Below the pieces are notes generated by a model, which worked only from the letters and a program-made list of their open reading frames with translations, was not told where the DNA came from and searched no databases. The position numbers and the translations under genes are program-made. A DNA stretch of 64,000 bases, taken from assembly GCA_033762815.1 (NCBI GenBank), contig JANRLF010000004.1, forward strand, positions 310,001-374,000, written 5' to 3'. Below, one piece after another: positions 42,861 to 51,756 of this stretch (the first letter of the stretch is position 1; each line of letters begins with the position of its first letter). The stretch comes from JANRLF01 sp033762815 (GTDB lineage Bacteria > Bacteroidota > Bacteroidia > Chitinophagales > CAIOSU01).

Positions 42861-45800
42861 ATGCCCCAAACTGATACGTCGAAAAATGACCCACTATGGT
42901 ATAAGGATGCCATTATTTACGAACTCCACATTAAAGCCTTTCGCGATGCCAATGGTGATGGTATAGGCGACTTTGAAGGACTTTTCGAAAAATTGGATTA
43001 CTTGGAAGAACTGGGTGTCACTGCCATTTGGCTATTGCCCTTCTACCCATCCCCTTTACGCGATGATGGGTACGATATTGCCAATTATTATGACATTAAT
43101 CCCTCCTACGGCACATTAAAAGATTTCCGTCGTTTCGTTCGAGAAGCTCATCGTAAGGGCATGAAAGTGATTACCGAATTAGTTCTGAACCATACCTCCG
43201 ACCAGCACCCTTGGTTTCAAAGGGCAAGAAAAGCCCCAAAAAACTCCCGGTATCGGAACTATTACGTTTGGAACGACGACCAAGAAAAATACAAGGATAC
43301 CCGCATCATTTTTACGGACACCGAAACGTCGAATTGGACATGGGACCCCATAGCGAAGCAATATTATTGGCATCGTTTCTTTTCCCATCAGCCCGATTTG
43401 AATTACGACAGCCCAGATGTGCAGCAAGAAGTTTTCCGCATCATCGATTTTTGGTTGGAAATGGGGGTTGACGGGTTTCGGATAGATGCGGTGCCCTACC
43501 TGTTTGAACGGGAAGGAACCAATTGCGAAAACCTGCCGGAAACCCATGTTTTTTTAAAGAAATTGAGAAAGCACATTGATGACCACTTTCCAGGCACCAT
43601 GCTATTGGCAGAAGCAAACATGTGGCCAGAAGAGGCAGCAGCCTATTTCGGCGAAGGGGATGAATGCCAAATGAATTACCACTTTCCGCTAATGCCGCGA
43701 ATGTTTATGTCTATCCGCATGGAAGACCGCTACCCTATTACCGACATTTTTGAACAAACACCTGCCATACCTGAAAATTGCCAATGGGCCATGTTCCTGC
43801 GCAACCACGATGAGCTTACGCTGGAAATGGTGACCGATGAAGAGCGTGATTACATGTACAAGGTATATGCAAAAGACCTGATGGCGCGCATCAATGTAGG
43901 CATCAGGCATCGCTTGGCACCATTACTGGATAACAATAGGCGGAAAATTGAGTTGATGGACATTTTGTTGTTCTCCATGCCGGGCACGCCTGTTATTTAT
44001 TACGGGGATGAAATAGGTATGGGCGATAATTTTTACTTAGGCGACCGTGATGGGGTGCGCACCCCTATGCAGTGGAACGCCGACCGGAATGGAGGATTTT
44101 CTATTGCCAACCCACAAAAGCTCTACCTGCCTACCATACTTGACCCGGAATACACTTATGAAGCCGTGAATGTGGAAACACAGCAAAAGAACCCATCATC
44201 GCTGCTGTGGTGGGTACGTAGGGTTATCAATATGCGCAAGCGTTTCAAAGCCTTTGGTAGGGGCGGCATTCAATTTTTGAGCGTAAGCAATCATAAGGTG
44301 CTGGCATTTATCAGAAGTTATGAAGACGAGCATATTCTGGTGGTGGCCAACCTTTCCCGTTTCTCACAAGCGGCCGAATTGGATTTAAAAGAGTTCAAAG
44401 GATATATCACAGAAGAAATCTTCAGTCAAAATAGATTTCCAGACATTAGGGACGAGGGCTACTGGATAACCTTGGGGCCGCATGGATATTATTGGTTTCA
44501 ACTAAAACCTGAGCAAGCTTCGCTACAGTCGGAAGGGAACCTACCTACATTGCAATTGGACACTTGGGATAGCTTGGCCAACAAGCACCAGCTATTGCGC
44601 TTGGAAAGCCGCGTATTGCCAGCTTACTTGCAAAGTGTACGTTGGTTTGGCGGCAAAGCCAGAGGCATTCAGCGCATCAAAATATTGGAAACTATCCCTT
44701 TTCCAATGAAAAAGGAACAAGTATGGTGGCTAATTATGGAAGTGACCTTTTTCGATGGCCTCCCTGAAATGTACCAATTGCCACTGGCCTTTGTTGCTGG
44801 CTCGGCCATGAAAAAATTTACCGAAAACCATCCAAAAAGTATCGTGAGCAACATTCAGGTAGGCAATGAAAAAGGGATTATGGTAGATGCCCTATATAAA
44901 ACCGATTTTCAAAAGGAGTTGCTTTACATGCTGGCCTTCAAGAAGAAAATGCGCAACAATGGATACGAAATAGAATTTTCCAGCCACAGCAATGTAAAAC
45001 AGGTATTGAAAGACCATGAAGAAAAAATGGGCATCAAAATGCTGGGCGTGGAACAAAGCAACACCTCTCTCAATTTTGGAAACCAGTTTTTCTTAAAACT
45101 CTATCGCAAAATTGACCAAGCCATTAACCCAGACGTGGAAGTGACCCGCTTCTTAACTGAAAGGGCCCATTTTCCAAGTACTCCATCCTACTTAGGAGCT
45201 ATTAGCTACACCAGCAAAGGGCAACCCATTATGTTGGGAATGCTATCGGAGTTGGTGCCCAACCATGGCGATGCGTGGGAATACTTCAAGGAAGCCATTA
45301 AGCGATACATGGAAACCATTATGACCGATGGTGCGGAGAGCATTCCCGCCAATGTAATGGAAGCATTGCCCCCATATTTCGAATTTGAAAAACTTTCGCC
45401 CGCTTGGCAAGCTTTAATCGGTAGCAACCAAGCTGATATGGTGGATAAATTGGGGATGCGGACAGCGGAAATGCACATTGCCCTTGCCTCCAAAACCACG
45501 GAACCCGGCTTTGAATCAGAGCCATTCTCCTTGCATTACCAGCGTGGGCTGTATTCTGCTATGCAAAGCTTGGTACGGTCCAACTTCCAACTACTGGAGA
45601 AAACCTTGGCCAAGCTTCCGGAAACCCTACAAGAAGAGGCTAAAACGGTCCTCGGTAGAAAAAATGAGGTATTGGCCATTTTCAAAAACATATATCAGCA
45701 CAAAATAACGACCAACAAAATCCGCATCCACGGCGATTACCATTTAGGGCAAGTGCTGTTTACCGGCAAAGATTTTATGATTATCGATTTTGAAGGGGAA

Positions 45801-46202
45801 CCCGCACGTGCCTATAGCGAACGCCGTTTGAAACGCTCGCCCCTGCGCGACGTAGCAGGCATGATACGCTCTTTTCACTATGTAGCATACAGTGCCTTAT
45901 TGAACAATACCGGTGCACCAGACCCTAACATACGGAATGCCGATAAATGGGCAGAGGATTGGTACCGCAACATATCGGCCATCTTTCTGAATGCCTACAT
46001 GGAAGGAACCCAAGGGCGGGAATTTATCCCCCGGGAAGAAAATGACACCCAACTGCTCCTTGAAATCTACTTACTCGAAAAGGCAGTGTATGAACTGGGG
46101 TATGAACTGAACAATCGCCCAGATTGGGTCGCTATCCCATTAAGAAGTATCAGCTATATCCTTAACAAATATCAAAATGGCCAAGAAAGCAGCAGCATCT
46201 AA
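42861..46202 (+). CDS. treS: trehalose synthase fused to maltokinase (TreS-Pep2/Mak)
   Basis: A 1113-residue bifunctional protein. Residues about 1-555 are a GH13_16 trehalose synthase (YELHIKAFRDANGDGIGDF, HPWFQRARKAPKNS, nucleophile Asp in GFRIDAVPYL, Glu in LLAEANMWPEEA, FLRNHDELTLEM), which isomerises trehalose and maltose. Residues about 590-1105 are a kinase-like maltokinase with RWFGGKARGIQRI and the catalytic HGDYHLGQVL (His957, Asp959) plus MIIDFEGEPARAY (Asp976). The fusion channels trehalose to maltose to maltose-1-phosphate, the donor for GlgE. Its 3' end overlaps the glgB start by 26 bases. Confidence 0.95.
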   Translation: MPQTDTSKNDPLWYKDAIIYELHIKAFRDANGDGIGDFEGLFEKLDYLEELGVTAIWLLPFYPSPLRDDGYDIANYYDINPSYGTLKDFRRFVREAHRKGMKVITELVLNHTSDQHPWFQRARKAPKNSRYRNYYVWNDDQEKYKDTRIIFTDTETSNWTWDPIAKQYYWHRFFSHQPDLNYDSPDVQQEVFRIIDFWLEMGVDGFRIDAVPYLFEREGTNCENLPETHVFLKKLRKHIDDHFPGTMLLAEANMWPEEAAAYFGEGDECQMNYHFPLMPRMFMSIRMEDRYPITDIFEQTPAIPENCQWAMFLRNHDELTLEMVTDEERDYMYKVYAKDLMARINVGIRHRLAPLLDNNRRKIELMDILLFSMPGTPVIYYGDEIGMGDNFYLGDRDGVRTPMQWNADRNGGFSIANPQKLYLPTILDPEYTYEAVNVETQQKNPSSLLWWVRRVINMRKRFKAFGRGGIQFLSVSNHKVLAFIRSYEDEHILVVANLSRFSQAAELDLKEFKGYITEEIFSQNRFPDIRDEGYWITLGPHGYYWFQLKPEQASLQSEGNLPTLQLDTWDSLANKHQLLRLESRVLPAYLQSVRWFGGKARGIQRIKILETIPFPMKKEQVWWLIMEVTFFDGLPEMYQLPLAFVAGSAMKKFTENHPKSIVSNIQVGNEKGIMVDALYKTDFQKELLYMLAFKKKMRNNGYEIEFSSHSNVKQVLKDHEEKMGIKMLGVEQSNTSLNFGNQFFLKLYRKIDQAINPDVEVTRFLTERAHFPSTPSYLGAISYTSKGQPIMLGMLSELVPNHGDAWEYFKEAIKRYMETIMTDGAESIPANVMEALPPYFEFEKLSPAWQALIGSNQADMVDKLGMRTAEMHIALASKTTEPGFESEPFSLHYQRGLYSAMQSLVRSNFQLLEKTLAKLPETLQEEAKTVLGRKNEVLAIFKNIYQHKITTNKIRIHGDYHLGQVLFTGKDFMIIDFEGEPARAYSERRLKRSPLRDVAGMIRSFHYVAYSALLNNTGAPDPNIRNADKWAEDWYRNISAIFLNAYMEGTQGREFIPREENDTQLLLEIYLLEKAVYELGYELNNRPDWVAIPLRSISYILNKYQNGQESSSI

Positions 46203-48129
46203 AAAGGATAAGGCATTGATGACCACCGAGCATTTAAGCCGATTTACGGAATACGATATCCATCTGTTTCGGGAAGGCAAGCATTATGCCTTGTACGATA
46301 AATTGGGCTGTCATAAAATGGAGCATAATGGCGCTAAGGGTTACTACTTTGCCGTTTGGGCACCGAATGCGCAGTATGTTGCAGTAGTTGGCGATTTCAA
46401 TGAATGGAACAAGAGTAGTCATGCCATGCATCCCCGCTGGGATGGTTCGGGCATTTGGGAAGTTTTTGTTCCTGAAGCCCAACAAGGACATTTATACAAA
46501 TATTGGATAGAATCGCGCTATCATGGCTACCGCATGGAAAAAAGCGACCCGTACGCTTTTAGATGGGAAACACCGCCCAATACCGCATCCGTAGTATGGG
46601 ATTTGGATTATGCCTGGAACGACCATGCTTGGATGGAAAAACGCAAAGAAACCGCGGGCAGGCCACAGCCTTACTTGGTATATGAAATGCATATCGGTTC
46701 ATGGAAGCGGGTGCCCGAAGATGGCTTGCGTTCCTTGAGCTATCGCGAACTGAAGGAACAGTTACCACCATACCTTACGGAAATGGGATATACCCATGTG
46801 GAGTTTATGCCCGTAATGGAACACCCTTTCTATGGGTCTTGGGGATATCAGGTTACTGGCTATTTTGCACCTAGCAGCCGATACGGCAGCCCACAAGAAT
46901 TTATGGAGCTAATAGAGGCCTTGCACCAAACCGGGATTGGCGTCATACTCGACTGGGTACCCTCCCACTTTCCTGCTGACGGTTTTGGGCTGGTTTATTT
47001 CGATGGCACCCATCTATATGAACATGCCGATAAGCGAAAAGGCTACCACCCCGATTGGCAAAGTATGATTTTCAACTATGGCCGCAATGAGGTGAAGTCG
47101 TTCCTAATCAGCAATGCCCTTTTTTGGTTGGACAAGTATCATGCTGATGGATTAAGGGTAGATGCTGTGGCATCCATGCTGTACTTGGACTATTCGCGAA
47201 AACATGATGAATGGCTGCCCAATAAATACGGTGGCAGGGAAAACTTGGAGGCCATGGCTTTTTTGCGAGAGTTCAACATTGCCTGCTATAGCCAACATAC
47301 CGGCATACAGACCATTGCGGAAGAGTCAACTGCCTGGCCCATGGTATCAAGACCTACTTATATAGGCGGCCTTGGTTTCGGTATGAAATGGATGATGGGC
47401 TGGATGCACGACACACTTGATTACTTCCACCTCGACCCTGTTTTCAGGCAATTCCATCAAAACCAAATTGCTTTCAGTATCCATTATGCCTTCCATGAAA
47501 ACTTCATGCTACCCTTGTCGCATGATGAAGTGGTATATGGGAAAGGGCCATTGATAGATAAAATGCCGGGGGACGAATGGCAAAAGTTTGCCAACCTAAG
47601 AGCACTATATGGCTATATGTATGCCCACCCTGGGGCAAAGCTTTTATTCATGGGCGGCGAATTTGCCCAAACACGCGAGTGGAACCATGACAGCAGTCTT
47701 GATTGGCATCTATTGGAATTGCCTTTGCACCGACAGATGAAGCATTGGGTGGCAACCTTGAACCACTTAAGCAAAAATGAGCCCGCCCTTTATGAACTCA
47801 TGTTTGAACCTAGCGGTTTCGAATGGATTGACCTCCATGATGCGGCGAACTCCGTCATTTCATTTTTAAGGAGAGGCAGCACGAATGCGGACGATGTAGT
47901 GGTAATTGTTTGCAATTTCACACCCATTGTACGTGAAAACTATCGTATTGGCTTACCTTATGGTGGCCAGTGGCAGGAAGTGCTCAATAGTGATGGGATA
48001 GAGTTTGGCGGTAGTGGTATCGGCAATAATGAGGCTTTGCATGCAGAAGAAATCGATGTGCAAGGCAGGCAATTTTCGGTCAGTATACAGCTTCCTCCTC
48101 TAGGTGTGATTTATCTGAAACGGGCTTGA
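46177..48129 (+). CDS. glgB: 1,4-alpha-glucan branching enzyme
   Basis: A 650-residue GH13_9 enzyme creating alpha-1,6 branches. A Lys/Ala-rich N-terminal tail is followed by a CBM48 domain (about 35-150, AVWAPNAQYVAVVGDFNEW), then the barrel: YEMHIGSWKRVPEDG, MEHPFYGSWGYQVTGYFAPS, nucleophile Asp in DGLRVDAVASMLYLDYS, Glu in QTIAEESTAWP and LPLSHDEVVYGKG. Begun at ATG 46177 it lies within the end of treS in another frame, implying coupled expression. The 3' end overlaps the convergent histidine-kinase gene by 50 bases. It completes the GlgE pathway. Confidence 0.96.
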   Translation: MAKKAAASKKDKALMTTEHLSRFTEYDIHLFREGKHYALYDKLGCHKMEHNGAKGYYFAVWAPNAQYVAVVGDFNEWNKSSHAMHPRWDGSGIWEVFVPEAQQGHLYKYWIESRYHGYRMEKSDPYAFRWETPPNTASVVWDLDYAWNDHAWMEKRKETAGRPQPYLVYEMHIGSWKRVPEDGLRSLSYRELKEQLPPYLTEMGYTHVEFMPVMEHPFYGSWGYQVTGYFAPSSRYGSPQEFMELIEALHQTGIGVILDWVPSHFPADGFGLVYFDGTHLYEHADKRKGYHPDWQSMIFNYGRNEVKSFLISNALFWLDKYHADGLRVDAVASMLYLDYSRKHDEWLPNKYGGRENLEAMAFLREFNIACYSQHTGIQTIAEESTAWPMVSRPTYIGGLGFGMKWMMGWMHDTLDYFHLDPVFRQFHQNQIAFSIHYAFHENFMLPLSHDEVVYGKGPLIDKMPGDEWQKFANLRALYGYMYAHPGAKLLFMGGEFAQTREWNHDSSLDWHLLELPLHRQMKHWVATLNHLSKNEPALYELMFEPSGFEWIDLHDAANSVISFLRRGSTNADDVVVIVCNFTPIVRENYRIGLPYGGQWQEVLNSDGIEFGGSGIGNNEALHAEEIDVQGRQFSVSIQLPPLGVIYLKRA

Positions 48130-51100
48130 TATCTGGTTCTATTGGCACCGAAAAATAAAAGGTGGATCCTCTTCCTTCTTCGCTTTCTACCCATACCTTG
48201 CCTTGATGGCGTTGCACTATTTCATGTGAAATGTAAAGACCTATACCTAATCCTGAAATGCCCGTTTCCAAGCTTTCAACCCGGTAGAACCGTTCAAAAA
48301 TGTGTTCTAGCTTTTCCTTTGCTATCCCGATACCAAAATCCTTTATTGCTACGGTAACATCACCATTGGTACTGCTTAGCTGTACTTCTACCTTGTTAGC
48401 ATTGGGCGAGTATTTAATGGCATTGGACAATAGGTTGTTCACCACCTGTTCCAAACGGTCTTTATCGCCATAAACTTTTTGGTAAGTGCGCCCATTGAGG
48501 ATAATGGTGTGGTGGTAGGAAGTGTGTTGCGTACTTTCTATACTTTCCTGTACCATTTCATCAAAATCGAAATACTGTTGATTGAATTGCATTTTGCCTG
48601 CCTGTATCTTTGAAACGTCCAACAGGTCACTAATCAAATCGCTCAGTTTATTGATAAAAGTGTTCGTCTTATCCAAATACACACTAATGGTGTCATCTTT
48701 CTTATCAGGCTGGTGCAGCATCCGATAAAGTAATTGGACGTAGGCCTTAATGCTCGTGAGCGGGGTCTTAAGCTCATGGCTGGCAATGCTCAAAAAGTCA
48801 TTTTTCTTTTGGTCCAACTCCCTTAAGGCGGTCACGTCAATATTTACTCCCCGCATGCCGATGATATTGCCAGTTTCATCTTTGATACAAGCCAAATGCG
48901 CTTCTACCCATATGGTTTCTCCATTCCGTTTTATCCATCTAAACTGGTTGATGCCCGTTTTACCACTCACAAATACTTCATCGGAAACTGCTTTCGCTTG
49001 CTCTCGGTCATCAGGATGAACAATCTTATTCCAAAGCATAATGTCGTTCGACCATTCTTCCACCGTGTATCCTGTCATTGGCAAAACATAATCGCTCACA
49101 AAGGTAAAATGGGCATTCTCCATGTCTATTACGGGCCCATGCGGACCTTCTCTAAAAGTAGCTGCGGTTTCCCATACTATACCCGGTACTGATTTGATAA
49201 TGTTGTCCAGTCTTTCCTGCCTATCGCTCGCTTCTCGCAATAGCTTGTTTACTGTTGCTTCTGTACGTTTTCTTTCTTCCAATTCTTCCCTAGCCTCATT
49301 GTACAAGCGGGCATTTTCTAGTGCCAGTCCTATTCGGGTGGCGAAATCTTCGGCCACTTTCAAATCATATTCGGTATAGTTGCGGTGCGATTCCTTGGTG
49401 GCTACAAAGGTGACCCCGCCTATCGGTTTACCACCTACAATAATAGGTACTATCATTACCGAATGAAACCCGATACTGCGCAACAATTCCAAATGCTCCT
49501 TATCGCGTGCCGTGGCTTCTATCAATTCATCGGGTATTTCTTTATATAGTTCCGATAGCCCTGTTTTCAAAACTTTGGGCAAACCGGTAGCATCGTTCAT
49601 ATTCACAGGCTCTGTCTCTCTTAAGTTCCAGGCCCATTTTACCTTTTCGGGGTCTTTGTGGGATACGGTCAACAACTCAACCTTGTTCGATGCTGAATCA
49701 TATAAATCAATGGCAAACCAATCGGCGAGCTTGGGTACTGCAAGCCTCGAAATATTTTCCAAAGTATCTTGATACTGAAGGGTTGTGGAGAGTTCTTGCC
49801 CAGCTTTATTCAAGAACTCCAGCATATCCTCGTTGCGCTTGCGGCTTGTCAAATCGGTAATCATTACTATAAAGCCCTCTACATTGCCACTAGCGGAAAA
49901 ATCAGGGGAATACTGGCCCCGCACAAACTTTTTCCCAACGCCATTAAACTCTATTTCCTCTTCAAAAACGATTTCCTCCCCTTTGAGTACCCTATCTGCG
50001 TAAGGTTCAACCACCTTATAAGCTTCCATGCCCAACACCTCCCACATAAATTTGCCAACTATGCCAGTGCCGTTGCTGCCAAACCAAGTACCATATGTTT
50101 TATTGGCAAACTTATACTTGCGGTCAGTGTCCACATAAGATATAAGCGCAGAAACGGCGTCCATCACTATGTTAAGCTGCCTTTCACTGCGGGCAATTTT
50201 TTCCATGGACTTCTTCCTCTCGGAAATATCCCTAATGATGCAACTGAAATATTTCGATTGTTGGGTCTTCCAAAAGGAAAAGGATATCTCCGCTGGAAAA
50301 GTAGTGCCGTTTTTCCTCACACATTCTACCTCAAACACCCTTCCAGGCAAATAATGGAAAATTTCCTGATTGATATATAACTCAAACAATTCATCGGCCA
50401 GGTGGTGGTAGGCCGGTGATAGAAACTTTGTAAATCTCTTCCCAGCAATTTCTTCCCAGGAATAGCCGAATTTTTGCTCTGCCCCAGGATTCAAAGCACT
50501 GATTTTGCCTCTATAATCGCCAATCAATATGGAGTCGAACGTAGCATTGAAAAGGGCAAAATACCTTTCTTTGTTTTCTTCTTTATCAAGTCGCTCCTGC
50601 TCAAGTGCTTGGGCATGCGCCTTCACCTTTTCCTGCAACTGCAGATTAAGGGTTTCTACTTTCGATTGTGCCTCCTTACGCTGTGTAATATCCCTTGAAA
50701 TGGTCACTATCTCCCGAATCACTTGGGTATTTTCATTCAAAATGGCCCTGCTGGTCGATTCCAGCCAACAATAACTTCCATCGTTTTTCAGCATGCGGTA
50801 ATCGATGGAATACTTGGTACCGCTTTGCGCCATTTGCATCCTTCCTTCCCGCAATGCTTTTAAATCATCAGGGTGCAGGAAATCAAAAAACGAACGGCCA
50901 ATCATCTCTTGGGGCTTAAATCCCAGTACCGCCTCACTTGTTGGGGAAACATAGGTATAGATGCCACTATCGGATTGGGTGGTGATAATATCGGATGGCT
51001 CAATAAATTGCCTATAAAAATCCTCATTACTTTCCCCAATTTGTTGATTGAAGTCTTGCAGCTTTTCTTGTAGCTGCTCGGCACGACTTTCCTGCTCCAA

Positions 51101-51583
51101 CTCCCCAATCATTCGCTCCAGCTCCAATTCAATCCTATTTGCTGCTACACTCAGTACCTCTAGTGCTTGTTTGGCATTTTGGAGCTTAGTAGTATAAAGC
51201 AGGTATATAATTCCTATCGCACTGCCGTCGGAATGCTTAAGCTTACAGCCCAAATAAGATTGGATACCCATTTTTTCCAATTGCGCACAATCTTCAAAGT
51301 GTACGGGTAGATTGTCTTCCACTACGCAATGGTCCATCACCACTACCTTTTCGCATGGGGTACCTGCTATATTATATTCGGTATTGGGCAGAATGCCGTC
51401 TTTTCCATAGAAAATGACGGTACGGACCTTATCGTAAGATTCGTTTAATAGGCCAATGCAGATATAGTCTACTTGTAGCTCTCGAGCTATAAAGTCAGAA
51501 AATGAAGTTAAAAATTCCTTTCCATTACTGGCAATAGCCTCATTGTTGAGGAAACCGGTACGTTGAAATTTAAGACTTTTCAT
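48080..51583 (-). CDS. soluble multi-PAS/GAF sensor histidine kinase
   Basis: An 1167-residue cytoplasmic kinase without membrane segments: N-terminal GAF (about 15-155), coiled coil, PAS (about 190-305, ...SDIITTQSDSGIYTYVSPTS...), coiled coil, PAS (about 330-450), PAS (about 455-575), GAF (about 590-750), PAS (about 790-915), HisKA with His936 (FLSIASHELKTPLTSIKAY) and a HATPase domain (NNLLSNAIKYSP, DFGIGIAKEK, GLGIGLYIS). It would respond to several internal cues such as redox state or ligands. No response regulator is adjacent. The last 50 bases overlap the end of glgB on the other strand. Its role relative to glucan storage is unknown. Confidence 0.92.
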   Translation of the reverse strand: MKSLKFQRTGFLNNEAIASNGKEFLTSFSDFIARELQVDYICIGLLNESYDKVRTVIFYGKDGILPNTEYNIAGTPCEKVVVMDHCVVEDNLPVHFEDCAQLEKMGIQSYLGCKLKHSDGSAIGIIYLLYTTKLQNAKQALEVLSVAANRIELELERMIGELEQESRAEQLQEKLQDFNQQIGESNEDFYRQFIEPSDIITTQSDSGIYTYVSPTSEAVLGFKPQEMIGRSFFDFLHPDDLKALREGRMQMAQSGTKYSIDYRMLKNDGSYCWLESTSRAILNENTQVIREIVTISRDITQRKEAQSKVETLNLQLQEKVKAHAQALEQERLDKEENKERYFALFNATFDSILIGDYRGKISALNPGAEQKFGYSWEEIAGKRFTKFLSPAYHHLADELFELYINQEIFHYLPGRVFEVECVRKNGTTFPAEISFSFWKTQQSKYFSCIIRDISERKKSMEKIARSERQLNIVMDAVSALISYVDTDRKYKFANKTYGTWFGSNGTGIVGKFMWEVLGMEAYKVVEPYADRVLKGEEIVFEEEIEFNGVGKKFVRGQYSPDFSASGNVEGFIVMITDLTSRKRNEDMLEFLNKAGQELSTTLQYQDTLENISRLAVPKLADWFAIDLYDSASNKVELLTVSHKDPEKVKWAWNLRETEPVNMNDATGLPKVLKTGLSELYKEIPDELIEATARDKEHLELLRSIGFHSVMIVPIIVGGKPIGGVTFVATKESHRNYTEYDLKVAEDFATRIGLALENARLYNEAREELEERKRTEATVNKLLREASDRQERLDNIIKSVPGIVWETAATFREGPHGPVIDMENAHFTFVSDYVLPMTGYTVEEWSNDIMLWNKIVHPDDREQAKAVSDEVFVSGKTGINQFRWIKRNGETIWVEAHLACIKDETGNIIGMRGVNIDVTALRELDQKKNDFLSIASHELKTPLTSIKAYVQLLYRMLHQPDKKDDTISVYLDKTNTFINKLSDLISDLLDVSKIQAGKMQFNQQYFDFDEMVQESIESTQHTSYHHTIILNGRTYQKVYGDKDRLEQVVNNLLSNAIKYSPNANKVEVQLSSTNGDVTVAIKDFGIGIAKEKLEHIFERFYRVESLETGISGLGIGLYISHEIVQRHQGKVWVESEEGRGSTFYFSVPIEPDIKPVSDKSHLEEEAVY

Positions 51584-51708
51584 GGGCTGAGGAATAGCTA
51601 ATGGCTATTGCCTGCCAAAACCGAGCCAAAAAGTTGTCGTTTAATACATTTTTTAAAAAAGAATTATTGGTAGGCTATTGCTTAGCTGCAATGTTGTCGA
51701 AAGCCATG

Positions 51709-51739
51709 TTTGTACCTATCCTAGGATGCCTTATATTTG
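51709..51739 (+). promoter_or_regulatory. Bacteroidota-type promoter of the PhoD-like gene
   Basis: TTTG (51709-51712), a 19-base spacer and TATATTTG (51732-51739) match the TTTG-N17-23-TAnnTTTG promoter closely. Transcription would start near 51746, about 11 bases before ATG 51757, which rules out the longer upstream reading frame as coding. Confidence 0.72.
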
Positions 51740-51756
51740 TTGAAAATGAAGCAATT

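Noticed and set aside
51601..51756. N-terminal extension of the PhoD-like protein
   Set aside because: The region contains a strong promoter (51709-51739) and the extension would bury the signal peptide.
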